Origin: Coenobita brevimanus
Taxonomy: Eukaryota; Arthropoda; Malacostraca; Decapoda; Coenobitidae
Assembly: GCA_032717465.1 (NCBI GenBank)
Contig: CM064669.1
Span: forward strand, 46,771,843 to 46,835,842
Direction of reading: 5' to 3'
Length of the DNA stretch: 64,000 bases
The first letter of the stretch is position 1. The number at the start of each line of letters is the position of its first letter. A program made the translations under genes and the position numbers. This document shows positions 45,366-55,420 of this stretch, piece after piece. Under the pieces are notes generated by a model that saw only the letters and a program-made list of their open reading frames with translations, made no database searches and was not told where the DNA came from.

Positions 45366-46704
45366 TGTCATCTCATCCACAAAAAGTCAACTCTCATCTC
45401 AGCCCGAAATGGATGCTATTGTATACGATGTGGTAAAAATCGGGCTTATCTCTCGTGAAGCCCAGATTATGAATACGTGGAAGTGAAGTTTTATCCGTAT
45501 CAGTTTTAACTCTCACAAAAATAGATAATTTTTTGTTTTAGCTCCCCCTCCCCTCGCGAAATCAATAATGGATCACCTCTATAAACAAGAGAATATCGTA
45601 GTTCTAAAAGAGTGCAACTTATAAACAAAAAAAACATTCCTATTTTTATACTCGCCTTTTTTAAATAACCATATGACCTTGTGTATGTGTGTGTGTACGT
45701 ACGTATCTAGAAATCTTGGCCTTAATATATATACCTTGATGAGTGTTCGTCAAAAAAAATACATAGATAGAAATAGACACGAAAGAAAATCAAAACCAAC
45801 TACCCCCCATCAAACGCTCCTAGTATGAGAAGCGGCAACAGCAAAATTAGCAAAATAAACTGCAAGAGATAAACTCCCTGAACCCGATCGACCACGGGAG
45901 GGAAAAAATATAAAATGAAAAATAAAAACCTTCCTCGTGTGACAGAAACGAAAAAAGAACCAACAGAGAAAAGATGAAGAATAAATAAACTCACCCTTCA
46001 AAGACTGAGCAAAAAAAGGAATGATAAACTAAGATAAGGGGGAGAGAAAATAAGAAAATAAAAATGGTCTTAGACAATCAGAAAAAAAGCGATATATATG
46101 AAGTAAGGAAAATCCAGGTAATAGATTAAAAAGGTAAAATAAAAAGGAAAGGCGAAATTACAAACATGCAATCAGAAAAAGAGAATCGTGAGTTTGAAAA
46201 AATGGAAATAACTTAGGAAAAAAGTGTTACGTATAAACGCTGGAAAACACAGCAGTTAAAAAAAAGTTAATTAGAGAAAACAGTGAAAAAGAACCCAAGA
46301 AAAAGGACTCTGGATAGTTTGAAAGTCTTAAGGGGACTCTGACGCAATTATCAGCATAAAAAAAGAAAAAAAAAAAAGGAAAAGAAGATAGAACTTGGAA
46401 AAAAAGTGCTTCATGCCAGAAAAACTTACGGTGAATCTCCAAGAACCAGAAAACGTGTAAGAAGGTGGAAAGAAATTAATGAAGATGTTGCGTACCTGAA
46501 AATCTGGCGAACAATCAACAACAATCAACACCTTAAGTAAAAAAAAAAAATTGAGTAAAGGACTTAGAAAAAAAAAAGTTGTGTATCTGAAACTATTTGG
46601 AACACTGGACAACATTCATCATCAACCCCACTGCCTAAGGACCGATTATTCCTGAACTAGATAGTGTTGTCTGTCTGAAGAGCTCAAAGGGACGCAACAC
46701 CTAC
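45366..46704. other. 1.3 kb A-rich unassigned region upstream of the candidate exon
   Basis: No family, simple repeat array or convincing open frame; many short A runs. As the region 5' of the candidate exon it would hold its 5' UTR and perhaps its promoter, but I see no clear TATA box or initiator. Confidence 0.5.
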
Positions 46705-46706
46705 CA

Positions 46707-46740
46707 TCACCATCATCATCATCATCATCATCATCATCAG
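46707..46740. repeat. (CAT)n microsatellite in the presumed 5' UTR
   Basis: CATCAT run ending 28 bp before the ATG at 46768. Confidence 0.92.
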
Positions 46741-46767
46741 CGCTACTGCCTAACTACCTGTACCATC

Positions 46768-46852
46768 ATGCATTGGGGTCACCTACAGGATCTTCTGCTT
46801 CCGCTACTGCTGCTTGGGGGCGCCTGCTGCTCCGTACTGGCTGCTGAAGAAG
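46768..46852 (+). CDS. candidate first coding exon of a secreted protein (signal peptide), partial
   Basis: Seen: an ATG with A at -3 opens a frame of 28 codons plus one base, ending at a strong splice donor AAG|GTAAGG (GT at 46853-46854). The peptide begins MHWGHLQD, continues with an uninterrupted hydrophobic core (LLLPLLLLGGACCSVLA, residues 9-25) and an AAEE end; a signal peptidase site after Ala25 (VLA|AE) fits the -3/-1 rule. Composition is balanced and codons varied, unlike the neighbouring A/G DNA. Known: signal peptides on a short first exon with a phase-1 intron are common in secreted and extracellular animal proteins. Inferred: the mature protein is encoded downstream, perhaps beyond this window; I found no matching exon 2. 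Without splicing, the frame runs on to 47145 as Lys/Glu/Arg-rich low complexity, which I think is intron. The family is unknown. Confidence 0.55.
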
Positions 46853-47155
46853 GTAAGGGAAGAAAAACAGAAAAGGAAGAGAAGAGGTGTGGTGGATGGA
46901 AGGGAAGGATGCTGAATGGATGGTACGTTGGGAGGAGGGAAAGGAAGGAGAAAGGAAAGGATCAAGGAAAGGAGAGAAGACTTAAAGAAAGGAAAAAGAA
47001 CAGAGGAAATGAGGAAAAAGGAAAGGAAGAGAGGAATGCAGGGAAGGATGCAAAAGGGAAAGCATGTAAGGAAGATGAAGGAAGGAGGAAGAAAATGGGA
47101 AAGGAGGAAGAGAGGAATGCACAAAGAATGCAGAAAGGAATGTAGAATGAAAGAA

Positions 47156-47194
<39 letters not shown>

Positions 47195-48480
47195 ATTAAG
47201 TAAGGAGGGAAGAAGAAAAGAAAGCAGTTAAGTAGGAAGGGGAGTAGAAAGTCTTGATAACAGACAGGAAGAGACCGAAGGAGAAGGAAAGAGGAGAGTA
47301 GAAAGGAAGCGGAGGAGGAAAAGAGGGAGAAAGGGGAAGAAGGAATGGAAAGAGAGGGGGGGGGGAAACGGGGAGAAGTAAAACAGGAATATTGAAAGGA
47401 AAATGGGTAAGTAGAGATGGGGGAGGAAAGACAGTAGGGAGACAAGGAAAGAGGAAGATGGGAAAGTAGGAAGATAGGGAGGAAAAGAAAAAAGAGGGGG
47501 GGAAATGAAAAAAGAGGAAGAAGAAGGAGGAAAAGGAAAAAGAGGAAAGAAAAGGAAGAAGAGAAAAGAGGATAAGATGACAGATTGAGAGGAAAGCCAT
47601 GTAGACGAAAGGAAACGATGAAGAAATTAGAAAAAAGTAGGAACATGTGGAGGAAAAATGAAGAAAAGAAAAGAAAGGACGAAGAAGAGAAAATGAACAG
47701 AGGAAAGTAGGGAATGAGAATAGAAATGCAGGGAAGGACAGAAAGAATGAAGAAGAAAAGAAGAAAGAATGAAGAGAGGAATACAAGGGAGGAAGAGAAA
47801 GAGGGGAGGAATGGAGGAGGTAGGACGGTAGGGGAAGGAAGGGAGGAATGCAGCTGAGGAATGGAGGGAGGGAGTGAAAGAGGAAGAGCAAATAGAAAAG
47901 TAGGAAAAGAGGAATGCAGGGAAGAGAAGGAAGGAGGGAGTGAAGGAGAAAGAAAGGAGAAAGGAGTGAAGAGAGGAATGCAGGAGGGGAAATGAGGGAG
48001 GGAGGGAGGGAGAGAAACAAAGAAGAAGGTTAAAAAGAAGGAAAGCAAGGAAGGAGGAAGGAAATAGGTAACAATTAAAGAAGAAAAGAGATACGAGGAA
48101 AAGGAAGCGACGTGGAATGATTGAAGGAAGGAGCGAAAGAAAGAAGGAAGGAAAACGAGAAATAAGGATGGATAGCAGGAAAAAGATAAAAGACAGGATT
48201 GAAGAAAAGAAGGAAGAAGGAAAGGTTAAGAAGAACTGTGAGAGAAAGGGCAAAGGAGTGCATGAAAGAAGGAAGGAAGACTGAAAGGAAAGGAGGAATG
48301 AAAGCAGAAAAACACTAAACGAACAGCAGGAAGACCAGGAACTAAAAGCAGGAGAAGTAGGAAGAAAAAAGGAAAGTTGAAAGGTAAACAGGAAGAAAAT
48401 GGAAAACAGTAAAGAAGGAGTGAATGAAGAAAGGAAATAAAAAGAAGAAAGTCAGGAACGAAGAGACAAGAAAAAGGTTT
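46853..48480. repeat. polypurine tract (probable intron sequence)
   Basis: A/G-rich + strand with GGAAGGAGG, AGGAATGCAG and AGAAAGAAGG words and (GA)n at about 47160-47191. AGGAATGCA recurs several times in 47010-47990. A 414-codon minus-strand frame (46804-48048; Ser/Phe/Leu/Pro) is a composition artefact. Confidence 0.88.
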
Positions 48481-48483
48481 AGA

Positions 48484-48486
<3 letters not shown>

Positions 48487-48543
<57 letters not shown>
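48487..48543. repeat. (GT)n microsatellite
   Basis: Perfect GT run. Confidence 0.97.
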
Positions 48544-48545
<2 letters not shown>

Positions 48546-48609
48546 AGTTGTCCTTTCTTCCCTGTTTTCTTTTCCCTCGGTTTTCGTCTTTCCTCAAAAT
48601 TTTTCGATC

Positions 48610-49085
48610 CCTGATGGTTAGCGAGGGAAGGGAAGAGTTTGGGAGGTAAAAAGGAAGCGTTTGGGGAAAGGGGAAAGGTGAGGGGGGAGGAGGAAGTGAG
48701 GGAGGGGGACGGTGAGAAGGGGAAAGTGAGGAAGGGAGAGGAGGTGAAGAGAGAGAAAGGGATTTGTAAGGTGGAGGGGAAGGAGGATGGCGATGTGAAG
48801 GAGAGGGGAAGTGAGAAAGGGGTAATGTGAGGGAGAGGAAGGGGGAAGGTGAGGAAGGGAGAGAGGCAGGCTAAGGGGGAAGGTAAGGGGAGGTGATGGA
48901 GGGAGAGGGGAATAGGAGGGTGGACGAGGGAGGAGGAAAGGTGAGGGATGAGGGGAACGTGATGGAGTGTAGGTAAGAGAGGGAGTAGTGGGGAAGAAGG
49001 GCGAAATGGGAGGAGGAAGGAAGGTAAGAGAGGGAGAAGGAAACTAAAAAAGGGTGGAAAGGGGAGAAGAGCTTCGGCGAGGTGA
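48610..49085. repeat. G-rich polypurine tract
   Basis: GGGGAAAGGTGAGG, GGGAGAGG and GGAGGTGA words; no gene. Confidence 0.88.
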
Positions 49086-49250
49086 AAAGTGGGTCGACGG
49101 GATCACAGTATTCTGGTCTCTTACGGTGTTCCTATGCAAATTAAGCATTCACAAATAACAGACACACTATTTCCACCCACCTGCCGACTCGGGCGAGGAG
49201 GGGTTAATGGCGGACTGCCCTCTGCGGTTAACCCTCTCCCCCCGATGACG
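49086..49250. other. unassigned, GC-rich end
   Basis: 49185-49250 is GC-rich (GGCGAGGAGGGGTTAATGGC and further) and leads into the SINE-TAC head; no gene recognised. Confidence 0.4.
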
Positions 49251-49433
49251 TGGTGCTGGAGAGGGACGCCTTCGTGTGGTGGCGCCCATTAAGCCGGGTG
49301 GTGTGGCTACCTGGTTTCACAAACGTCCCTCACCTACTTTCTTATCCCCCAAAGGAAGATGGTGGACTGCGGGAAAAGGGTAATTTAAGCCTGCAGTCCA
49401 CTGGGGTTCACACTGAGATGAACCTGGAGCCAC
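49251..49433 (+). mobile_element. SINE-TAC family copy 5
   Basis: GTGCTGGAGAGGGACGCCTT, CGTGTGGTGGCGCCC, AAGATGGTGGACTGCGG, TGCAGTCCACTGGGGTTCA and GAGATGAACCTGG. The tail is AACAACAGCAA followed by (CA)n in place of TAC. Confidence 0.85.
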
Positions 49434-49442
49434 AACAACAGC

Positions 49443-49444
<2 letters not shown>

Positions 49445-49509
<65 letters not shown>
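49445..49509. repeat. (CA)n microsatellite
   Basis: Perfect CA run attached to SINE-TAC copy 5. Confidence 0.97.
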
Positions 49510-49513
<4 letters not shown>

Positions 49514-49579
49514 TTCGACCTGCGACCTTGCATGCTTGTCACAATTAAGAACCAACTACACCTGAAGGTAAATGTCAAA

Positions 49580-49800
49580 ATTAACTCCTTTCAGTCCCAT
49601 GACGATTTTATTATTATTATTATTGCTACCTTCAGACGATTTTATTATTATTATTATTATTGCTACCTTCAGACGATTTTATTCTGCTTAGGAGAGACTT
49701 TTCGAACTGGAAGGGGTTGGATGGCCTTCATTAACCCCTCCTGTAAAAAAAATCGTTCCTATGTTGAATAAAATCGTCTGGAGGCAACAAGAATAAAAAT
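49580..49800. mobile_element. ACGATTTT-family foldback element
   Basis: TTGCTACCTTCAGACGATTT with TATTCTGCTTAGGAG (about 49660-49695) is mirrored by the complement of AATAAAATCGTCTGGAGGCA (about 49775-49795). The inner arms carry GGAAGGGGTTGGATGGCC against TTAACCCCTCC, so about 130 bp can fold on itself. Two extra direct copies of the left arm with (ATT)n precede it (about 49600 and 49635). Confidence 0.72.
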
Positions 49801-49811
49801 AAATAAAAAAT

Positions 49812-49985
49812 ACAGGGTGGTTCATATATAGCGCTCCCATTCCTGCATCATTTATTCATTTACCACTCCCATTGCCACACCTACGCCCACACCAGCAGAC
49901 TGAGCCGTCCCCACAACACATAAGGGTAGTTTCTAGTGAAGCGCTATTTACGGACCCCCTTGTATGTCATCAGCCTGAAGGGGTT
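49812..49985 (-). repeat. dispersed repeat shared with 8640-8760
   Basis: Starts ACAGGGTGGTTCATATATAG, a terminus-like sequence. The complement of CCCACACCAGCAGACT matches 8690-8712. Origin unknown. Confidence 0.45.
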
Positions 49986-50043
49986 AATAGAAGAACAAGC
50001 CCTTTGCCTCATTGACAGCTTTTGTATGTGATTCCTGATACTG

Positions 50044-50580
50044 ATAGACGATTTTACTCAGCTTAAGAGGCCAGACGATATTGCTCAACCGAGGAAAAAC
50101 AGCAGACGATTTCACTTAACTAAGGAGATACGTCAGACGATTTTACTCAACTCAGGAAAAACAACAGACGGTTTATGCAGGCTGGAAGAGACCCCAAACG
50201 ATCTGACTCAGCATAGGAAAGGCCAAACTATTTTACTCAACATAGGAGATGCCAGACGATTTTACTCAGTTTTGTAGAGACACTTGACGATTTTACTCAA
50301 CTAAGGAGAGACAACAGACGACTTTACTCAGCCTAAGAGAGACGCCAGATGATTTTACTCAACATAGGAGGCATGGCAGGCGATTTACTCAGCTTAGGAG
50401 ACACGCCAGCCGATTTATTCAGGGTAGGAGACATACCAGACGATTGTACTCAAATCAGAAAACGCCAGATGACCTTTATTTACCTTAGAAGATGTCAGAC
50501 GATTTATTCAACATAGGACAGACGCCTGACGATTTTCTGTAACTTAGGAAAGATGCCAGACGATTTTCCTCAACCTAAAT
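50044..50580. repeat. 30 bp minisatellite of the ACGATTTT motif, about 18 units
   Basis: CAGACGATTTTACTCA followed by GCTTAGGAGAGAC-type sequence. Motif starts at 50046, 50073, 50104, 50135, 50166, 50196, 50225, 50254, 50285, 50316, 50347, 50378, 50408, 50438, 50467, 50497, 50527 and 50558, so spacing is 27-31 bp. Individual units are diverged. Confidence 0.93.
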
Positions 50581-50805
50581 GCGCTGGTCAATTAAGAGGT
50601 TCACTCCCTGACGTCTAACCGGAAGCACCTTGCATGTTTGTCGCAGGTAAGAACAATTGCACCAAGGCTTGTTAGTGCCGTAATTTAAAGATAACGAGGG
50701 ATCGGACTGTCCATGCATTAACAGGACCAAAAGCGATGTATGAATAAAGTCTTCTAGTATTAGTAAGAAGACGAAATACATCTCTGTTATTCTCCTTTTT
50801 ATTAG
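50581..50805. other. unassigned sequence
   Basis: CACCTTGCATGTTTGTCGCA (about 50626) resembles GACCTTGCATGCTTGTCACA at about 49524, so it is a dispersed repeat; no gene. Confidence 0.45.
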
Positions 50806-50990
50806 TACACTGTTTTTAGTTTAACCTGGGCTAAAATTGTTACTATTCCGTCTTTAATTCACAGTTGTAATAAAACATCAATTAAAGATTAACACTAAGA
50901 TATGATAAGAAATTAATGCTATGACAAGGATGTAGTATCGTCTTTTTCTGCCCCTGAGTTGTGTGAAATTAGCTAAAAACAAAAACACAA
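50806..50990 (-). mobile_element. MITE-1 family copy, degenerate, reverse orientation
   Basis: TTTAACCTGGGCTAAAATTG at the left, an A/T-rich centre, and TGAGTTGTGTGAAATTAGCT near the other end. Confidence 0.55.
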
Positions 50991-51039
50991 GATTATGAGT
51001 ATAGTCAACTTGTAACTTAGATGTCATTTTTCGTTTTCT

Positions 51040-51170
51040 TTTACTATTGTTAACATCGGATGATTTTATTCTGCCTGAGAGAATTTTCGAACTGAAATGG
51101 TTAGATACAGCCCTCATGAACTCCTTGACTTCGAGACGTTTTTCCTGAGTTGAATGCTTTGATAATAAGA
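51040..51170. repeat. ACGATTTT-family element, degenerate
   Basis: ATGATTTTATTCTGCCTGAG, TTCGAACTGAAATGGTTAGA and TCATGAACTCCTTGACTTCG parallel 49670-49760. Confidence 0.6.
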
Positions 51171-51179
51171 AGCAAAACA

Positions 51180-51480
51180 AGAGTATATTCGAAGGAGGGA
51201 AGCAACGTTAAGGCATTTTCGAAGAAGTGAAGCAACATTAAGGCATATTCAAAGCAGCGAAGCAACATTAAGACACTTTCGAAACAGTGAAGCAACATTA
51301 AGGCATTTTCGAAGCCGTGAAGCAGCATTAAAGCATATTCGAAGCAGTGAAACAACATTAAGACACATTCGAAGCAGTAAAGTAACATTAAGACACATTC
51401 GAGGCATTGAAGCAACTTTAAGACACATTTGAAGCAGTGAAGCAACATTAATGCATACTCGAAACAGAGAAACAATGAAC
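51180..51480. repeat. 30 bp minisatellite, about ten units
   Basis: Unit GAAGCAACATTAAGGCATAT plus TCGAAGCAGT. The 30 bp period keeps a 10-residue repeat (CFE.ALMLLH) open on the minus strand over 143 codons; not considered a gene. Confidence 0.93.
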
Positions 51481-51689
51481 AGGGTGTAAGAGGATCCAGT
51501 CTCATGGGGGAAGGGCCAAAAGTTATACACATGTCCTGAAAGCAATATTAATATATATCTGAGCTTGGGTTTGTTAAGTAGGAGATAGACGCAAATTAGA
51601 GCTTAAATTCTTTATTTTCTCTAACAGTTCCGGTTACATTGAACCCATCTTCAAAAATAGAGAAAACTAGAAAGCGTTCAGGGAGCGCA
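51481..51689. other. unassigned sequence
   Basis: No gene recognised. Confidence 0.4.
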
Positions 51690-52033
51690 TACCTCCGCCA
51701 ATGTCAGTGCCATTAATAAGGATCCGGATCTGGATTTGGATCCGTCCCCAAATTCAGTCAACTCTTTCTTGGTCCATGACCCAACTTTCCTCAGAATTTC
51801 ATTGAAATTCCTCTGAGAACTTTTGGAGATATTGTGCGGGATACTCTGGATCCGGAACCGGATCCAGTCCAAAATCAAATCATTTATTCCTTGGCCCATG
51901 GCCCACCCCTCAACAAAATTTCATCAAATTCCGTTCATAACGTTTTGAGTAATCCTGCTAACAGACAGACAGACAGAAAGACAAACAAATAAACAAACAA
52001 ACGCGGGGTAAAACAACCTCCTTGGCGGAGGTA
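51690..52033. mobile_element. MITE-4: 344 bp element with CTCCGCCAA termini
   Basis: Left end TACCTCCGCCAA (51690-51701) is the inverted copy of the right end TTGGCGGAGGTA (52022-52033). The interior has direct repeats of GGATCCGGATC/GGATCCGGAACC and of an ATTTCATTGAAATTCC or ATTTCATCAAATTCCG segment, then GACAGACAGACAG-AAACAAACAA. No coding sequence. Relative at 54028. Confidence 0.72.
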
Positions 52034-52308
52034 ACAAAGAAATCGAGCTTTAATCTGTGTGCCTCTCCCACCCGACATTTCCACTCGTGGCGGTGGATTA
52101 CCTACGTCTGAGCTAGTTAGTGGCCTGAACGAGGAGTAAGACTGTCCATTTATACACGGGGGGAACCAAAAGTTATGTATACGACTCAGTGCTTTAATAA
52201 CGTTCAGTGCCAGACTCCTCCTCTAGGCTGATTAAAATCATGTGTTGGCAACAAGGATTATAAATGAGATTATCCGTACAAAGATGCAGGATGAGTCAAA
52301 GGTTATGC

Positions 52309-52312
<4 letters not shown>
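52034..52312. other. unassigned sequence
   Basis: No gene recognised. Confidence 0.4.

Positions 52313-52361
<49 letters not shown>
52313..52361. repeat. (TC)n microsatellite
   Basis: Perfect TC run. Confidence 0.96.
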
Positions 52362-52363
<2 letters not shown>

Positions 52364-52910
52364 GCCATCGATCTGTCTGTCTTTGCTTGTCTGCCTGTTA
52401 GTCTCCATCTGCATATTTTTCATCCGCTGAGTCTATCAGTCCATTTGCAAGGCTTTATTTATTTCTCTCTGTATATATTCAGCGTTCTATCGATCTCTCT
52501 ATCTACCTGTCTATCTGTTCATCTGGGTCCATCTCTCTATCTGTCCACCTGCCTTCCTTGCCATAGTTCTCTCTCTCTATCCATTTATTTTTTCTTTCTA
52601 TCTTTTCCCTCTATTTATGTCCGTCTGTCTGTCTATCTCTCTCTCTCTCTCTCTCAGTGTTTGTCTGCCTAGGTTACAGTATATCTGTCTATCTATCTGT
52701 CCATCTGTTTTTCTGTCTATGTATGAATCTATATGTGTATGTATGTATGTATGTATGTATGTATTTATCAGTCAGCCTGTCTGATCATTCATCCATCCGT
52801 CCATCCAACCAACCATCCATCTATCATCCTGTGTATCTGTCTGTTTATCTCTCAGTCAGTCTAGCTGTCTATCTATCAGTCTGTCTATCTATCTACCTAT
52901 CTATCGAACC
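52362..52910. repeat. degenerate TCTG/TCTA/GTAT tetranucleotides
   Basis: CTGTCTGTCT, TATCTATCTG and ATGTATGTATG words fill most of the stretch; a short TC run at about 52636-52656. Leu/Ser/Tyr-rich frames are artefacts. Confidence 0.85.
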
Positions 52911-53134
52911 ATAATGGCATAACTCCTTGTTTATTCCAACCCTCTCATCCCACATACCTTTGGACTCAAAATAAAGATAATTACATTTCCGATATCACAA
53001 TTATTTTATTTATCGTCATTTAATAACAAAATTATCCCCAGAAATCTATTAACACTTCCAAAGGCTTTGTAGTGAGGAAGAGTAATTAAAGTTGATTTGT
53101 TTTCATCTGACAGAACTGGGTCACTCCTATAGAT
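52911..53134. other. unassigned A/T-rich sequence
   Basis: No gene recognised. Confidence 0.4.
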
Positions 53135-53345
53135 TAAATACTGCGTCGTGATTGCATAAAATCGATGACCCTTAATTACTAGGTAGAAATCAGTCTCCTT
53201 GGTTACTAGTCTAATCAGCCCTCCGGTCTAACTACACCTGGCCATGAAGTGAAATTCGCTGACCCATAGTTACGGGATAGGGACGAGTCTCCTTGGTTAC
53301 TAGTCAAATCTCTTCAGTCTAACTACACTTGGGCCAGGAGGTGGA
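53135..53345 (+). repeat. dispersed repeat family F, tandem pair
   Basis: AGTCTCCTTGGTTACTAGTC occurs at 53192 and 53286 (94 bp apart), with similar flanks (GACCCTTAATTAC / GACCCATAGTTAC). Reverse copy at 34920-35060. Confidence 0.75.
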
Positions 53346-53399
53346 CTTAAAAGGGTTAAAGATCTTTTTTTTTTTTTTTAGGTGAAAATAAACAGATTG

Positions 53400-53670
53400 C
53401 AGTACACCTACCCTCTACCCACACCTCTTTCCCCTCCCCTTCTTCTCGTCCCCCTTCCCCTCTGTCCCCATTTTTCCACTCCACTTTCTCCCCTCGCCCA
53501 CTTCCCCTCCCTTTCCCCTCCCCTTTCCATTTCTCTTCCTCTCCCCCTTTTCCCTCCCCTTCCCCTCTCCTTTCACTCTCTTTTCCCCTTCCCATTCCCT
53601 TCCCTTTTCCCTCCCCCTTCCCCTTCCTTTTTCGTCCCCTTCTTGCCCTTCCAACAATTTATCACCTTTT
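53400..53670. repeat. polypyrimidine tract (CCCCTTCC words)
   Basis: C/T-only + strand over about 260 bp; Gly/Lys/Glu/Arg-rich minus-strand frames are artefacts. Confidence 0.9.
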
Positions 53671-53710
53671 TTCTTTAGCATGTACTTTTCTGCCAGTGAC
53701 TTGTGAAATG

Positions 53711-53713
<3 letters not shown>

Positions 53714-53745
<32 letters not shown>

Positions 53746-53790
53746 GTCATATTCCAAGAGTTCATCCACGGTTGCGTAAAACAAGCAGGT

Positions 53791-53863
<73 letters not shown>
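53714..53863. repeat. (TC)n and (CA)n microsatellites
   Basis: TC at 53714-53742; CA at 53792-53863. Confidence 0.96.
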
Positions 53864-53865
<2 letters not shown>

Positions 53866-54027
53866 AAAAATCATATAAACAAATACTGGTCACATTTATC
53901 TCAGAACTGATAATAAGTAAACAGTTTGGTTAACTGAATCGCAAATCGGAGGTGGAGTGAGAGGAAGAGATTTGCAGAGAACAGGGAAGCAGGAAGAGGA
54001 ACTGGATCATCTGACAAGAGCACTTAG

Positions 54028-54225
54028 AGAGCGCATACCTCCACCAAGACACCAGCATTCCCCTCTCTTGACCTTCACCTTTGACCCATTTCCCCAGGTG
54101 TTTAAATCTTGTGTTAGTTTGATGGTCCTTTATCATGATTTCAAAGTTAATTCAGTTCATCTAATCCTTTTTCCTTAACGTTGCTAAAAGACAGACAAAC
54201 ACACCTGACGAATAACATAACCACA
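54028..54225. repeat. MITE-4 related fragment
   Basis: GAGAGCGCATACCTCCACCA matches the left end of MITE-4, and AGACAGACAAACA recurs near the right. The centre differs. Confidence 0.5.
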
Positions 54226-54267
54226 GTGGGATAACAATGAACAAGACAGAGTGGAGGAAGCAAGAAG

Positions 54268-54270
<3 letters not shown>

Positions 54271-54298
<28 letters not shown>
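54271..54298. repeat. (GT)n microsatellite
   Basis: GT run. Confidence 0.9.
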
Positions 54299-54304
54299 TT
54301 GGTG

Positions 54305-54475
54305 TGGACTGTTTTATGCCTATGTACAGTTGGTAACATATGAACCTGGGACAGCATCCGTGTGTGGCAGAGGTATAGCAATTAGTACACCTGACAACCT
54401 TGACATAATCACATATTTGTTGGTGGCATGAGTGTGAATGAACGAAGCCGTCAAATATCAGTTGAAATGACCAAG
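54305..54475 (+). repeat. dispersed repeat family D, copy 2
   Basis: Matches 9586-9770 (AACCTGGGACAGC, CTGACAACCTTGACA, GAAATGACCAAGTAG). It abuts a LINE 3' tail, so it may be the 3' part of that LINE or the DNA it inserted into. Confidence 0.6.
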
Positions 54476-54572
54476 TAGGGCAGTGAAATGGCGGGGGACA
54501 GGGCGACATGGAGGCGATTTGTTTGTGGCCACCCCTTACGGGATAAAGGAGTCTGGCAATAGATAGATAGAT
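54476..54572 (+). mobile_element. LINE 3' end (about 95 bp) with GATA tail
   Basis: GGGCGACATGGAGGCGATTT, TGGCCACCCCTTACGG and TCTGGCAATAGATAGATAGA, near-identical to 32278-32375. Confidence 0.8.
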
Positions 54573-55088
54573 CATGTAACTGAGATGCATGAACTTCGGA
54601 AATCGTAGTTAGATCGCCACTTCACAGACAATCTTCCAGGTACATTTGTGGCCAACTGTACGCTTTGCATGCTCGCCTCCTGACACCCAGCAGACATTCT
54701 CCGTGCAACAAATGGTGCCACACACCCTCATATGCCACCTTCTGTTCAATGAAGCACTTCGTCCGTATTTAATACACGCTAAGGCTGTCTCATTCAAAAT
54801 TGGAGTGATGTTATTAACGAATATGTTTGTATGAAGTATAATTGTCATGAAGAGGAGTGGTTAAGAATCCTTTTACGAAATTCAGATTACCAAACTATTT
54901 CCTGCGCCAGCCCAGGATCAATACTCTCTCTCTTCGGTCAGCATCCCAATCCTTTGTGTAAGTTATAGGAAATCATTTACAGTATAGACTACTTGACAGT
55001 GAGAATCGGTTTTTCAGGAACAGTAATATAAATATAATGAAAAGTGTCGTAATGCACACGGATAAATTGGTTTGCTCAGTATTATGGG
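54573..55088. other. unassigned sequence
   Basis: Short frames overlap on both strands at 54609-54848 (79 codons on minus with several Cys; 62 on plus) without any recognisable domain, start context or splice site. Not called as genes. Confidence 0.45.
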
Positions 55089-55270
55089 GTGCTGGAGAGG
55101 GACGCCTTCATGTGGTGACACCGATATGGCTGGGTGATGCCACTGTCTGGTTGTAGGAGCATCCATCATTTCCCTCGTTATTCCCAAAAGGAGGATGGTG
55201 AACTGCAAGAGAAGGTAATTTTTGTTTGCAGTCCACTGGGTTCATTCTAAGATAAGCCTGGGGTTTCAGC
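55089..55270 (+). mobile_element. SINE-TAC family copy 6
   Basis: GTGCTGGAGAGGGACGCCTT, TGTGGTGACACCGATATGGC, GGATGGTGAACTGCAAGAGA, TTGCAGTCCACTGGGTTCA and ATAAGCCTGGGGTTTCAGC, then (TAC)n. Confidence 0.87.
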
Positions 55271-55302
55271 TACTATTACTACTACTACTACTACTACTAC
55301 TG

Positions 55303-55347
<45 letters not shown>

Positions 55348-55420
55348 ATACTACTACTGTTAATACTTCTGTTACTACTACTACTACTACTTCTGTTAAT
55401 ACTATTGTTACTAGTACTAC
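55271..55420. repeat. (TAC)n array, tail of SINE-TAC copy 6
   Basis: TAC triplets with ATT, CAC and GTT variants. Confidence 0.95.

Noticed and set aside
46804..48048. 414-codon open frame on the minus strand
   Set aside because: Ser/Phe/Leu/Pro-rich translation of a polypyrimidine strand; two other frames of the same tract are also open for hundreds of codons, so it reflects lack of stop codons in C/T-only DNA.
50044..50580. CRISPR-like array (regular 30 bp repeats)
   Set aside because: Units are contiguous and diverged without unique spacers, and the DNA is eukaryotic repeat sequence.
50612..50646. Possible short internal exon ending CGCAG|GTAAGA that would fit the phase of the 46768 exon
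   Set aside because: The sequence is a dispersed repeat (related words near 49524), the acceptor lacks a proper pyrimidine tract, and only 16 codons are open.
51101..51532. 143-codon minus-strand frame with a 10-residue Cys/Leu repeat
   Set aside because: Product of the 30 bp minisatellite; the array continues regardless of frame, and the ends are not gene-like.
54609..54848. 79-codon minus-strand frame with several cysteines, considered as a small Cys-rich peptide
   Set aside because: No signal peptide, and a 62-codon frame is open on the other strand over the same bases; insufficient evidence.
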